A stretch of 64,000 nucleotides of DNA from Amycolatopsis sp. CA-230715 (lineage in GTDB: Bacteria; Actinomycetota; Actinomycetes; Mycobacteriales; Pseudonocardiaceae). Position numbers and translations under genes: made by a program. The stretch lies in contig NZ_CP059997.1 of NCBI RefSeq assembly GCF_018736145.1, forward strand, positions 6,571,501-6,635,500. Direction: 5' to 3'. This document shows positions 9,139-18,197 of this stretch, one piece after another. Below the pieces are notes generated by a model. It saw only the letters and a program-made list of their open reading frames with translations, was not told the DNA's origin and did no database searches. Every line of letters starts with the position of its first letter. The stretch's first letter is position 1.

Positions 9139-9456
9139 CCTTCAGGACCCAACGCCCCGAAGGTGACTTTCCGGGACCTAGATGCCCCGAAGGTCACTTT
9201 CGGGGCACGAGCGTCGTGATGCCGCGTACCGGCGGCGGCACGAGGGCCGAATTTGTGGCGCTAGATTCCCCGAAGGCCACCTTCGGGGACAGGTGACGAG
9301 GCGATAGCCCGCTGCGAGGGCCGAGTTTGAGGCGTTAGATTCCCCCGAAGGTGGCCTTCGGGGCATGTGTCGGGAACCCCGAGGTCACGCGAGGGCCGAG
9401 AAGGGGACATCGGATGCCCCGGAGGTCACCTTCGGGACATAGCGCGAGAGGAACCC
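9139..9456. repeat. Array of five palindromic repeats between the two GH92 genes
   Basis: This 318-bp gene-free stretch holds five copies of the CCCCGAA..TTCGGGG palindrome, at 9153-9176, 9183-9207, 9267-9290, 9343-9364 and 9413-9440. The sequence CGAGGGCCGA recurs at 9241, 9315 and 9390, giving a 74-75-bp tandem unit in which each palindrome follows a less conserved spacer. The arms are kept while the loops vary (GGTGAC, GGTCAC, GGCCAC, GGTGGC). No coding potential is seen. The second mannosidase begins directly after the last unit. Confidence 0.8.
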
Positions 9457-11880
9457 ATGCGGAAGAAAGTTCTCAGCGCGGTGCTCGCCGCGGCGATCCC
9501 GGTGACGTTCGCCGTCCCGGCCGCCTCGGCGGCGCCGAGACCGGGCGACGCGCTCGACTCGGTCAACACCTTCATCGGCACCAAGGACGACGGCAACACG
9601 TTCCCCGGCGCCTCGGCCCCGTTCGGGATGACGCAGGTCAGCCCGATCACCACGCACTACGCGGGCTACCAGTACGACGACACCGCGATCCGCGGGTTCG
9701 GGCACTTCTTCCTCTCCGGGGCGGGATGCTGGGAGCAGGGCGGGCTCGTGTCGACCCTGCCGACGACGGGCACCGTCGCGCCGGGCGGTGACTTCGACAC
9801 CGCGAAGGCGGGCACGTTCGACCACAAGAGGTACGCGTCGCCGTACACGCACGACGGCGAGGTCGGAAAACCGGGCTACTACAAGGTGCGCCTCACCGGG
9901 TATGGCGGCATCGATGCCGAAACCACGGCGACCACGCGCACCGGCGTCGAGCGCTACACCTTCGACAAGGGCGGCGCGGCCAACGTGTTCGTCAACGTCG
10001 GGCAGGCCAACGACAAGGAACCGGTGAGCGCCAGCAGCATCCGCGTGCTCGGTGACCGGACGGTGGAAGGGACCGTCGAATCGCAGGCGTTCTGCGGCGG
10101 CAAGCCGTACACGACGTACTTCACCACCACCTTCGACAAGCCGTTCAAGTCCTTCGGCACCTGGTCGCCGACCGGCGGCACCCCCGGCTCGCGCGAGTCC
10201 GCGGGTGCCGCGGGCCTGCGCGGCTCGTGGCTCACCTTCGACACCGGCAAGGACAGCCAGGTCACCGCGACCACGGCGATTTCCCATGTGGACGCCGACG
10301 GCGCGCGCCGCAACCTCGCCGCGGAGGGCACGAGCTGGGGCAGGCTCAACCCGTTCGACAAGGTCCGCGACGCCGCGCAGCGGACCTGGCGCAAGGAACT
10401 GTCCACAATAGATGTTTCCGGTGGGGTCCCGGACGACCGCACGGTCTTCTACACCTCGCTCTACCACTCGCTGCTCCAGCCGTTGACCGGCAACGACGTC
10501 GACGGCAGGTACCGGGGCTTCGACGACAAGGTGCACTGGGCGATCGGCTGGACCTACTACGAGTTCTTCTCGTTGTGGGACACCTACCGCTCGCAGAACC
10601 AGCTCCTCGCCCTGATCAGGCCGGACCGCGCGCGCGACATCGCGCGGACCGTGCTCGCGATCCACGACCAGGGCGGCTGGCTGCCGAGATGGGCCTACGC
10701 GAACCAGGAGACGAACACGATGACCGGGGACCCGGTCACCCCGTTCCTGGTGGACCTGTGGCGGTTCGGTGCGCTGAAAGGCTTGGAGGGCAAGGCTTTC
10801 GACGCGCTCAAGCAGAACGCGGAGCAGATCCCGCCCGCCGCGTCGCCGTTCCAGGGCCGGTCCGGGAACGCGAGCTACCAGGCGAACGGGTGGGTGCAGT
10901 ACGACCCGGACTTCCCGAAGAAGGGGCAGGACACCGATCCGAACCACGGCGCGTCCGCGACCATGGAGTACTCCCTCGCCGACTGCTCGCTTTCGGTGAT
11001 GGCCAAGGGAATCGGGCGGAACCAGGACGCGAAGGCACTCGCCGAACGCGGCCTGAACTACCGGAAGCTGTGGGATGCTAGCGTGTCCGACCGGGGCTTC
11101 ACCGGCTTCCCCCGGCCGAAGGTCACCGGCGGCGACTGGTACAGCCCGAAGGACAAGCCGTACACGCCGCAGGGCCAAGACGGGTTCCACGAAGGCACCG
11201 CGTGGCAGTACCAGTGGCTGGCGCAGCAGGACGTGCCGGGCCTGGTCCAGCGCATGGGTGGCAAGGAACAGACGGGTAAGCGGCTCGACGATTTCTTCGC
11301 CTATTCGGATCTGCTCGCCGACCCGAAGAAGACCGCGCACGAAAAGTGGGTCATCGGCCCTTACGATTACTACAACCAGTTCCGCTACAACCCCAACAAC
11401 GAACCGGACCTGCACTCGCCGTGGATGTACACGCTGATCGGCCAGCCGTGGAAGACCTCCGCGGTGGTGCGGGCGGCGCACACCCTGTTCACGAACGCGC
11501 CGGACGGGGTCACCGGCAACGACGACCTCGGCACCATGTCGGCGTGGTACGTGTTCAGCGCGCTCGGCATGTACCCGGCGGTCCCGGGCACCGGGCAGTT
11601 CGTGCTGAACGCGCCCCGCTTCTCGCGCGCGGTGGTGCACCTGGAAAACCACCGCGACATCGTGATAAACGCGGGCGGCGCCGACGCGTCGAAACTGCAG
11701 TACGTGCAGAACCTGCGCGTGGGCACCGGCTGGTCGTCGAAACCGAGTGACCAGGCGTACGTCAGCGTGGAGCAGCTCACGAGGGGCCTCACACTGGACT
11801 ACGGCCTGACCACCGACGCGGCCAAGGCCACCTGGGCCACGAGCCTGCGGGGCGCACCACCGTCCCCCTGCGGAAGCTGA
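9457..11880 (+). CDS. Secreted GH92 alpha-mannosidase, minimal form
   Basis: 807 residues with signal peptide MRKKVLSAVLAAAIPVTFAVPAASA and the GH92 N-terminal sandwich (NTFIGTKDDGNTFPGASAPFG). The catalytic domain includes SLWDTYRSQNQLLALI and GNDDLGTMSAWYVFSALG (687 onward). Unlike its neighbour it has no C-terminal NEW3-type domains. The two paralogues may differ in linkage preference or in attachment to substrate (inference). The start is set by GAGAGGAA just upstream of the ATG and by the signal peptide. A terminator follows the stop. Confidence 0.9.
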   Translation: MRKKVLSAVLAAAIPVTFAVPAASAAPRPGDALDSVNTFIGTKDDGNTFPGASAPFGMTQVSPITTHYAGYQYDDTAIRGFGHFFLSGAGCWEQGGLVSTLPTTGTVAPGGDFDTAKAGTFDHKRYASPYTHDGEVGKPGYYKVRLTGYGGIDAETTATTRTGVERYTFDKGGAANVFVNVGQANDKEPVSASSIRVLGDRTVEGTVESQAFCGGKPYTTYFTTTFDKPFKSFGTWSPTGGTPGSRESAGAAGLRGSWLTFDTGKDSQVTATTAISHVDADGARRNLAAEGTSWGRLNPFDKVRDAAQRTWRKELSTIDVSGGVPDDRTVFYTSLYHSLLQPLTGNDVDGRYRGFDDKVHWAIGWTYYEFFSLWDTYRSQNQLLALIRPDRARDIARTVLAIHDQGGWLPRWAYANQETNTMTGDPVTPFLVDLWRFGALKGLEGKAFDALKQNAEQIPPAASPFQGRSGNASYQANGWVQYDPDFPKKGQDTDPNHGASATMEYSLADCSLSVMAKGIGRNQDAKALAERGLNYRKLWDASVSDRGFTGFPRPKVTGGDWYSPKDKPYTPQGQDGFHEGTAWQYQWLAQQDVPGLVQRMGGKEQTGKRLDDFFAYSDLLADPKKTAHEKWVIGPYDYYNQFRYNPNNEPDLHSPWMYTLIGQPWKTSAVVRAAHTLFTNAPDGVTGNDDLGTMSAWYVFSALGMYPAVPGTGQFVLNAPRFSRAVVHLENHRDIVINAGGADASKLQYVQNLRVGTGWSSKPSDQAYVSVEQLTRGLTLDYGLTTDAAKATWATSLRGAPPSPCGS

Positions 11881-11885
11881 AGTCC

Positions 11886-11924
11886 CACCGGGGGCGCCGA
11901 AGCGATCCTTCGGCGCCCCCGGTG
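11886..11924 (+). terminator. Strong hairpin terminator after the second GH92 gene
   Basis: CACCGGGGGCGCCGAAG pairs with CTTCGGCGCCCCCGGTG (17 bp) around a 5-nt loop, 5 bp after the stop codon. Confidence 0.85.
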
Positions 11925-11984
11925 CGTTCTCTGCGATGATGTCCGGTGACTTGACGTCATCGGGGCGATCGTGAGGGGCGGACC

Positions 11985-12290
11985 ATGGCCGTGGAGCTGG
12001 CGGAGCTGATCGGGCAATTGCGCGCCGAGCTGACCGAGGCCATGCGCGCGGGCGCCGACGCCGACCTGCGCTTCGAGGTGGGGCCCGTCGAGCTGGAGTT
12101 GTCCGTGGCCGTGGCGAAGGAGGCGACGCCCGGCGCGAAGGTGAAGTTCTGGGTCGTCGAAATGGGCACCGACGTCAAGGCGTCCTCGACCACCACGCAG
12201 AAGATCAAACTGACCCTCGATCCGCGTCCCGCCGCCGAGCCCGGCGCGAAGGCGCTGATCTCGGGCGCTGAGGTCGATGGCGAGCGATGA
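11985..12290 (+). CDS. Trypco2-domain protein (trypsin-co-occurring domain 2)
   Basis: 101 residues beginning VELAELIGQLRAELTEAM. The layout, an N-terminal helix, then beta-strands with FEVGPVELELSVAV and a KVKFWVVEMG strand, matches the small Trypco2 family. That family is named for sitting next to trypsin-like proteases in predicted NTP-dependent conflict systems. It overlaps the trypsin/STAND gene by 14 bp, so the two products are made together. The family is thought to bridge or regulate the effector, but its exact role is unknown. Confidence 0.75.
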   Translation: MAVELAELIGQLRAELTEAMRAGADADLRFEVGPVELELSVAVAKEATPGAKVKFWVVEMGTDVKASSTTTQKIKLTLDPRPAAEPGAKALISGAEVDGER

Positions 12291-15200
12291 TCGCCACGGC
12301 CCCGTGCGCGAGCGCGTGGCCGAACTCCTCGTCGCCACCCCTGACGGGGGTCGGCGCGGTTCCGGCTACCGGATCACCGATCGCCTGGTGCTGACCGCCG
12401 CGCACGTGGTGGCCGGTGCCGCGTCGATCATCGTCCGCTTCGAGGCCGATCTCGCGGGCGAGTGGTCCGTCGAAGCCGAGCCGCACTGGTGCGACGCGGA
12501 CGCCGATCTCGCTCTGCTGACCATCGAGCCATGCGCCGGAGAAGCCGCGATCGATCCGGCGCCGATCGGCATCGTCGGCGGCACGGCGGAGGCACTCCCG
12601 GTGTGCGCGGTGGGCTTCCCGCTGTGGAAGCTGCGTCCGGGCGAGGGGCCGTTCCGCGATTCGCACCAGATGCTCGGCACGGTCGCCCCGTTGTCGAACT
12701 GGCGCGAAGGGACTTTGGAGGTCACCGCGTCGGCAGGCGGACCGCCGGGTTCGTCTGCCGCGGTTCGGCGCGGTGTTTTCGCGGCGCCGTGGGAGGGCAT
12801 GTCCGGCGCCGCCGTGTGGTCGGGCAAGCACATCATCGGCGTCATCGCCAGCCACTACCCCGACGACGGATCCGGCAGGCTGGCCGCCGCGCGGATCGAC
12901 CCACTACCACCGATTCCCGGCGAACCGTCGCCACGGGAGAGGGCCGGTTCGAGTCCCTCGCCGGTGATGAGCGCCTATCGCGAGCAGCTCAAGGACATCG
13001 CGCCGATCGAACTGGTCGGCAGGAAGCGGGAACTGGGCGAGCTGTACTGGTTCTGCCAGGGCGATGAACCCTACGCGTGGTGGGAAGCGGGCCCGTGGAC
13101 GGGAAAAACGGCCCTGCTGTCGACGTTCGCGCTGCAGACGCATCCCGATCTCGACGTGGTGTCGTTCTTCATCACGCGCCGGTTCGCGGGCCAATCCGAC
13201 AGCGAGGCCTACACCGAGGCGATGATCGAACAACTCGCCGCCGTCGCGGGCGAGCCGGTCAGCCCGACCGGCGCGAAGCACGGCTACCTGCTGCACCTCC
13301 TGCGGAAGGCCGCCGATCGGTGCGTTCGATCCGGCCGCGTGCTCGTACTGGTCGTGGACGGCCTCGACGAGGACACCGGCCACGGGACCATGCCGAGCAT
13401 CGCGTCACTGCTGCCGAAGGATCCTCCACCCGGCGTGCACATCGTCGTCGCGAGCCGCCCGAACCCGCCGCTGCCGGACGACGTGCCTGATAACCATCCT
13501 TTGTGGACGGTGCAGCGCCGCGCGTTGCGCACGTCGGAGTTCGTGCAACGCGTCGAACGCCAGGCGCGACAGGAGCTGTCCAGGTGGATCGTGAACCCCG
13601 GGCTGCAGCGCGATGTCTTCGGCCTCATCACGGCCTCGGGCGGTGGCCTCACCCGAAAGGACCTGTTGGAGCTGACCGGTCAGCTCCCGGTGCGGCTCAC
13701 CGTGCTCCTCGGCGGCTCGATGGGCCGGAGCCTCGACTCGCGCAGCCAGTGGGAGTCCGTGATCGACCGGCCGCCCGAAGACGCCTTCCTGTTCGCGCAC
13801 GAGACCCTCAAAGAAATCGCCGAGGAGCAGCTCGGCCCCGAGGTGGCGAAGTACCGCGAGCAGCTCCACGAATGGGCGGACGGCTATCGCGAACGCCGCT
13901 GGCCCAGGGACACCCCGGTGTACCTCCTGCGCGGCTACCGCAGGCTGCTCACCGAAACCCGGGACCTGGACCGCCTCTACGAATGCGCGATCGACCGTGC
14001 ACGCCACGACCGTATGCTCGACCTCACCGGCGGCGATGCGCTGGCGCTGTCCGAAGTGACCGCCGCGATCGAACTGCACGCCGCCGCTGAGCACCCGGAC
14101 CTGACCCGGTTGATCATCATCGCCGTGCAACGCGCCGACCTGTACAGGCGTAGCGGCAATTTCCCGCCCGCGGTGCTCGGCCTGTGGGCGAGGCTCGGTC
14201 AGGTAAGCAGGGCTAGGACATTGGCGGCGGGAATTGTGGATCCCGAAGACCTCGTCGCGGCGTTGAGTCATATCGCTGCGGCAGCAGCGCACCGAGGCGA
14301 CGACAGCCTGGCGAAAGAAGTTTTGGAGCAGGCCCTAACTGCACGGTTGGACATAATGCACACCGACGACCAAGTCGAATCGTTGTTGAAGACCACGCTG
14401 CTGCTGGCGGAGGTCAACCGTGTTGATATCGCAGTGCTGGCGATCGATGAACTGAAGGAGATCGCAAATCGATCATCAAGCGAACAGGTGGCCTCGTTCA
14501 TGGCTGGCTGCTGGGGGCGGGCCTTCGACCCGTACAGCGTGGGCATGTCCGCGCTCATCCGGAACGACCGGCACGGCACGTTAGCCGATTTTACCTCGAC
14601 AGACCTAAGTCTACTGCCCGGTATGGCGGCCGCTGCTACAGTCGCAGGGGACCTCGATCGTGCTCGGGCAATTGCCGTAAAAGCTAGTGAGTTCTCGGGA
14701 CGAGAGCATGTTTCCGCATTGATCGCCTGCGAGTTGGCTGCTGCGGGTGAACCATGCCAAGCCGCACAGATGCTGTCGGAGATCGTCGACAGCGGTGACC
14801 GTTTCGACGTCCTGCTCAGTGTGGCGGACTCTTGGGTCAGGTCCGGCAATCGGACACGGGCATGGGAATGCTGGCACGAAGCGGCCGTGATCGCCGATCA
14901 CCTCGGCTACCTCGACCAGTTCCGGTTGCGCGTGGTGGAGGCTGAGCTATGTGCCGGAACGAACTCCCAGATGCTGGCTCACGGAACATTGGTGGCGCAG
15001 TTCCGCAAGCGGTTCGGTGCGGACTTCGCCGCGAAGATGGACCTGTGGTGCCGCTCATTGGTCGCCCGCATGACTGAGGGTAACCGAGCGGGAGCGTGGG
15101 CGCAGGCTGCCGAGATAAAGGCCAACGCGTGGATAGATGGTCCCGGACTCGTCATCGATGCCCTTGTTTTGCTTGGTCGCGCGTGGGCAATAGCGGGAGA

Positions 15201-15852
15201 TGACAGCGCGGCTGCCGAGGTCGCGGTGACGGTTGAGCGCCAGATCCGGGGCGACGTGTCCTGGAGGAAGGACTCACGAATTCGCTCGGAACTGGCGCTG
15301 GGGTTGTTAGAAGGCGGCGATGTGGATCGTGGCCTGTCTGCGGCGGTGCATTTCAATGCGTTTACCGACGCGGTTGTTGATTATCTTCTGTGGAACGGCA
15401 AATGGAATCGGATCCTTCAGTCCGCCGGGCAGATTGATAACCTTGAAGAACGTCTGAATTTGCTACAGCAGGTGGCAGAATTCGCCATTCTGGAAGACAA
15501 GCTGGACCTACTTGCCGATGTATGTGAGTTGGCTGCGGTGAAAGCCGACGACGACGATCGTTCCTTCGGCTCGATGCTGGTCGCCGACATCATGACGATC
15601 ATGAGCGGGTGCGAGGTGGAGAGTAACCGAATCTTGAGTTCGGCTCAGTTTAGGAGAAAGCGCGGCTTAAAAAGTCGAGCGTCATGTTACTTCGAAAATA
15701 CCGGTTTGCCAACCGAAACTGACTATCTGCAGACCGAGGCCGAGCTGGTGGAACACCTCGTCACCGTCCCCTCGCCCCTGCTGGGTACGGCGGGTCAGAT
15801 CAACCTGCCCGCGCTGCAACGGGCGTTCGACTTTCTGATCAGCCGAGAGTGA
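12277..15852 (+). CDS. Trypsin-like protease fused to a STAND NTPase and helical repeats
   Basis: 1191 residues in three parts. Residues 1-210 form a trypsin-fold protease with a complete triad: His43 in LTAAHVV, Asp77 in DADLALL, Ser176 in GMSGAA. Residues 240-600 form a STAND/NACHT-like P-loop ATPase with Walker A GPWTGKT (272-278) and Walker B LVLVVDGLDED. From about 620 a long alpha-helical (TPR-like) sensor follows. There is no signal peptide, so it acts in the cytoplasm. By analogy with Avs-type systems, ligand binding to the repeats would trigger oligomerisation and proteolysis, causing abortive infection. The repeat region is less GC-rich and uses rarer codons than the 5' half. Confidence 0.8.
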   Translation: MASDDRHGPVRERVAELLVATPDGGRRGSGYRITDRLVLTAAHVVAGAASIIVRFEADLAGEWSVEAEPHWCDADADLALLTIEPCAGEAAIDPAPIGIVGGTAEALPVCAVGFPLWKLRPGEGPFRDSHQMLGTVAPLSNWREGTLEVTASAGGPPGSSAAVRRGVFAAPWEGMSGAAVWSGKHIIGVIASHYPDDGSGRLAAARIDPLPPIPGEPSPRERAGSSPSPVMSAYREQLKDIAPIELVGRKRELGELYWFCQGDEPYAWWEAGPWTGKTALLSTFALQTHPDLDVVSFFITRRFAGQSDSEAYTEAMIEQLAAVAGEPVSPTGAKHGYLLHLLRKAADRCVRSGRVLVLVVDGLDEDTGHGTMPSIASLLPKDPPPGVHIVVASRPNPPLPDDVPDNHPLWTVQRRALRTSEFVQRVERQARQELSRWIVNPGLQRDVFGLITASGGGLTRKDLLELTGQLPVRLTVLLGGSMGRSLDSRSQWESVIDRPPEDAFLFAHETLKEIAEEQLGPEVAKYREQLHEWADGYRERRWPRDTPVYLLRGYRRLLTETRDLDRLYECAIDRARHDRMLDLTGGDALALSEVTAAIELHAAAEHPDLTRLIIIAVQRADLYRRSGNFPPAVLGLWARLGQVSRARTLAAGIVDPEDLVAALSHIAAAAAHRGDDSLAKEVLEQALTARLDIMHTDDQVESLLKTTLLLAEVNRVDIAVLAIDELKEIANRSSSEQVASFMAGCWGRAFDPYSVGMSALIRNDRHGTLADFTSTDLSLLPGMAAAATVAGDLDRARAIAVKASEFSGREHVSALIACELAAAGEPCQAAQMLSEIVDSGDRFDVLLSVADSWVRSGNRTRAWECWHEAAVIADHLGYLDQFRLRVVEAELCAGTNSQMLAHGTLVAQFRKRFGADFAAKMDLWCRSLVARMTEGNRAGAWAQAAEIKANAWIDGPGLVIDALVLLGRAWAIAGDDSAAAEVAVTVERQIRGDVSWRKDSRIRSELALGLLEGGDVDRGLSAAVHFNAFTDAVVDYLLWNGKWNRILQSAGQIDNLEERLNLLQQVAEFAILEDKLDLLADVCELAAVKADDDDRSFGSMLVADIMTIMSGCEVESNRILSSAQFRRKRGLKSRASCYFENTGLPTETDYLQTEAELVEHLVTVPSPLLGTAGQINLPALQRAFDFLISRE

Positions 15853-17047
15853 CCGGCAGGGATTCCAGGCCGCGCATCAAGGTGCTGTGCCGCCAAGTCA
15901 GCTCCGACGGATCCACCGCGAGCCGCATCGACGGGAAGCGCGCGATCAACTGTCCGAACGCGACTTCCGCCTGCGCGCGGGCCAGGTGTGCGCCGACGCA
16001 GTAGTGCACACCGTGGCCGAAAGCCAGGTGTCCGGCCGTCGACCGTCCGATGTCGACGGTGTCGGCGTCCGGGAATCGGGTGGCGTCGCGGTTCGCCGAA
16101 ACCAGGGCGATCACGACGAATTCGCCTTCCGGGATGGTGACGCCGCCGATCGTCACTGCCTCGTCGGTGAAGCGGAACGTGGCGAAGTTGACCGGGCCTT
16201 CGTAGCGCAGGAACTCTTCGATCGCGGCGGGCAACAGGGATGGGTCGTCGCGCAGGGCGGCGAGCTGCGCCGGGTTGGTCAGCAGGGCGAGTGTGCCGTT
16301 GCCGATCAGGTTGACCATGGTCTCGTGCCCGCCGACCAGGAGCACGAAGACCATGGCGCGCAGTTCGTCCGCACTGAGCCGGTCGCCGGATTCGCGGGCT
16401 TCAACCAGTGCGGAGATCAGGTCCTCGCCCGGCGCTTTTTCTTTGGCGGCAACTAAAGCGTCGATGTAGGACACCATCGCGGTGGACGCGGCGGCGAGGT
16501 CCTCATCGGACACACCGGTGTTCAGCAGGGTCGCCGACCACGCGCGGAAGTCCGACCGGTCGCCTTCCGGGACGCCGAGCAGCTCGCAGATCACGGTGAT
16601 GGGCAACGGGTACGCGAGCGCGTCGACCAGGTCGACCACTTCTCCCGTCGGCATGACGTCGAGCAGGCGCTCGGTGATCTCCGCCATGCGCGGCCGCAGG
16701 CTCGCCACCCGGCGGCTGGTGAACGCCTTGTTCACCAGCTTCCGCAGCCGCGTGTGATCCGGCGGGTCGGTGTTGAGCATGTGCGAGTTCAGGAACTCGG
16801 TGATCACCGGCGCGGAGTTGGTTTCCTCCGCCTGCCGTGCGGAAAGTTCTTGCTGGCGAACGGAGTTCTTGAGCAGCCGGGGATCGGCCAAAGCCGCCTT
16901 CGCGTCGTCGTACCGGCTCACGATCCACACCCGCAGCCCGTGCGGGAGCAGCGCGGGCGCCACCGCGACGTCCGCGCGCAGCCGCTCGTACAGCTGGTGG
17001 GGATCCCGCAAGAACTCCTCGTCGAGCCGGATCGGTTGGGTCGTCAC
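15839..17047 (-). CDS. Cytochrome P450
   Basis: 402 residues. It has the I-helix motif LLVGGHETMVN, ExxR within EEFLRYEGP, and the haem loop FGHGVHYCVGAHLAR with the thiolate Cys. It resembles soluble bacterial CYP107-like hydroxylases, which need ferredoxin partners that are not encoded nearby. The start is GTG 17047, behind GGAGG and in GTGA overlap with the sulfotransferase stop, so the pair is one operon. Its 3' end overlaps the STAND gene by 14 bp on the other strand. It likely oxidises a small molecule that is then sulfonated (inference). Confidence 0.9.
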   Translation of the reverse strand: MTTQPIRLDEEFLRDPHQLYERLRADVAVAPALLPHGLRVWIVSRYDDAKAALADPRLLKNSVRQQELSARQAEETNSAPVITEFLNSHMLNTDPPDHTRLRKLVNKAFTSRRVASLRPRMAEITERLLDVMPTGEVVDLVDALAYPLPITVICELLGVPEGDRSDFRAWSATLLNTGVSDEDLAAASTAMVSYIDALVAAKEKAPGEDLISALVEARESGDRLSADELRAMVFVLLVGGHETMVNLIGNGTLALLTNPAQLAALRDDPSLLPAAIEEFLRYEGPVNFATFRFTDEAVTIGGVTIPEGEFVVIALVSANRDATRFPDADTVDIGRSTAGHLAFGHGVHYCVGAHLARAQAEVAFGQLIARFPSMRLAVDPSELTWRHSTLMRGLESLPVTLG

Positions 17048-18057
17048 GAATTCGCCTCCAGAGCGCGCGTTCCCGGCGCGCATCGTTCCCGCAGTTCCGC
17101 AAGCTGGTCAGGGGGCAGTGTTCGCGCGCCGCCGCGGCGCCCGCGGTCGAGCAGCGCGCGCCCGGCGTCGAGCCACGAACCGATCGGGTCCACCCCGACG
17201 AATCCGGCGAGCCGGGACAACTCGGCGCGTGGGTCGTCGAGAAGGTCCTCAAAGGACAGTGTAAGCGCCGGAACCACGGCGAGATCCTGTACGGCGTCGA
17301 TGACGAGCCGGGACCACAGGTCGCCGAACTCGGCCAGCGGCAGCGGTTGCGCCAGCACCGCGGGGTCGAACGACGCGCTCGGCACCTTCGCCAGTTCGGG
17401 CGGTAGCGAAGCGATGTCCGCCGCGGTCAGCTCGGGCATCGCGGCGACGCCGGTCAGCTCCTTGATCCGGTTTTCCAATACCACCAAGCGAAAACCGGGA
17501 TGCCTGCTCATCGACAGCGCGCAGTCCGGCCCGTCGCGGACCATGTGCACGAGCTTCGCGGCGGGGAACCGCTTCGCGAGCGTGGTGATCCACTGCAGGG
17601 AGAAGCCGGAGCGTTCGATCGCCACCTGCCGCCCGAACCGGTCGCACAACCAGCCGAACAACGCTTCGTAGTGCTCGGAAACCGGCTGTGACGGCCACGA
17701 CGGGACCACCGCGGTCAGCTCGTCGAACAGGGCGTCCGGCTCGTCGGTGAGATGCGGCAGCACCATCGCCGAAATCGCCGGGACACCGGAACCCCCGGTG
17801 AACCTGCCTCGCCGGTACAGCAGCTCCGGGACCGGCGTGCCGTCGCGGAGCATGGCGTCGAAGAACGGGTTCGGCGCCGCGAGGAGCCGCCAGAACTCCT
17901 CGCCGCTCAGCTCGCCGTCGGGAAAGGTCCCCGGTGCCAACGAGGACAGCAGTTCGTTCACGCTCAGCACATCGGGGTGCAGGGCGAGCACTCTGGACAG
18001 CGCGGTGGACCCGCACCGCCCGGTGCCGACGACGAAGTGCGCGGCTGGACCGGTCAT
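17044..18057 (-). CDS. PAPS-dependent sulfotransferase family protein
   Basis: 337 residues. GTGRCGSTAL (residues 11-20) is the 5'-phosphosulfate loop of PAPS sulfotransferases, and VRDGPDCALSMSRHP carries the 3'-phosphate-binding Arg/Ser. The family transfers sulfate from PAPS to hydroxyl or amine groups of small molecules or sugars. Translation is coupled to the P450 downstream. Together with the divergent isoprenyl-synthase-like gene this suggests a hydroxylated, sulfated terpenoid product, though the substrate is not deducible. Confidence 0.82.
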   Translation of the reverse strand: MTGPAAHFVVGTGRCGSTALSRVLALHPDVLSVNELLSSLAPGTFPDGELSGEEFWRLLAAPNPFFDAMLRDGTPVPELLYRRGRFTGGSGVPAISAMVLPHLTDEPDALFDELTAVVPSWPSQPVSEHYEALFGWLCDRFGRQVAIERSGFSLQWITTLAKRFPAAKLVHMVRDGPDCALSMSRHPGFRLVVLENRIKELTGVAAMPELTAADIASLPPELAKVPSASFDPAVLAQPLPLAEFGDLWSRLVIDAVQDLAVVPALTLSFEDLLDDPRAELSRLAGFVGVDPIGSWLDAGRALLDRGRRGGARTLPPDQLAELRERCAPGTRALEANS

Positions 18058-18121
18058 AGCTGCCTTTCTACCGCGCTCACCCGTTTGCCGCTGAAACAGC
18101 GGAAGATCACTCGCGCGTGTA

Positions 18122-18136
18122 CCGTTCGACGAACGG
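18122..18136. promoter_or_regulatory. Palindrome in the divergent P450/terpenoid promoter region
   Basis: CCGTTCG-A-CGAACGG is a perfect inverted repeat with 7-bp arms, midway in the 140-bp gap between the sulfotransferase and the isoprenyl-synthase-like gene. It is a plausible operator for both directions; the regulator is unknown. Confidence 0.45.
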
Positions 18137-18197
18137 AACCGGCCGTGGTCACCGCCGATCACGACCGGTACGCACGACTTGACACTGGGGGTCCGTC

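Noticed and set aside
9139..9456. CRISPR array
   Set aside because: The repeats are short palindromes with degenerate arms, and the inter-repeat sequences are themselves repeated. No cas genes are in the window.
9385..11652. A 755-codon open frame on the minus strand across the second GH92 gene
   Set aside because: It is antisense to a well-supported mannosidase with signal peptide and has no recognisable domain.
18179..18184. TTGACA as a -35 box for the isoprenyl-synthase-like gene
   Set aside because: It lies only 13 bp before the start codon, leaving no room for a -10 box and leader.
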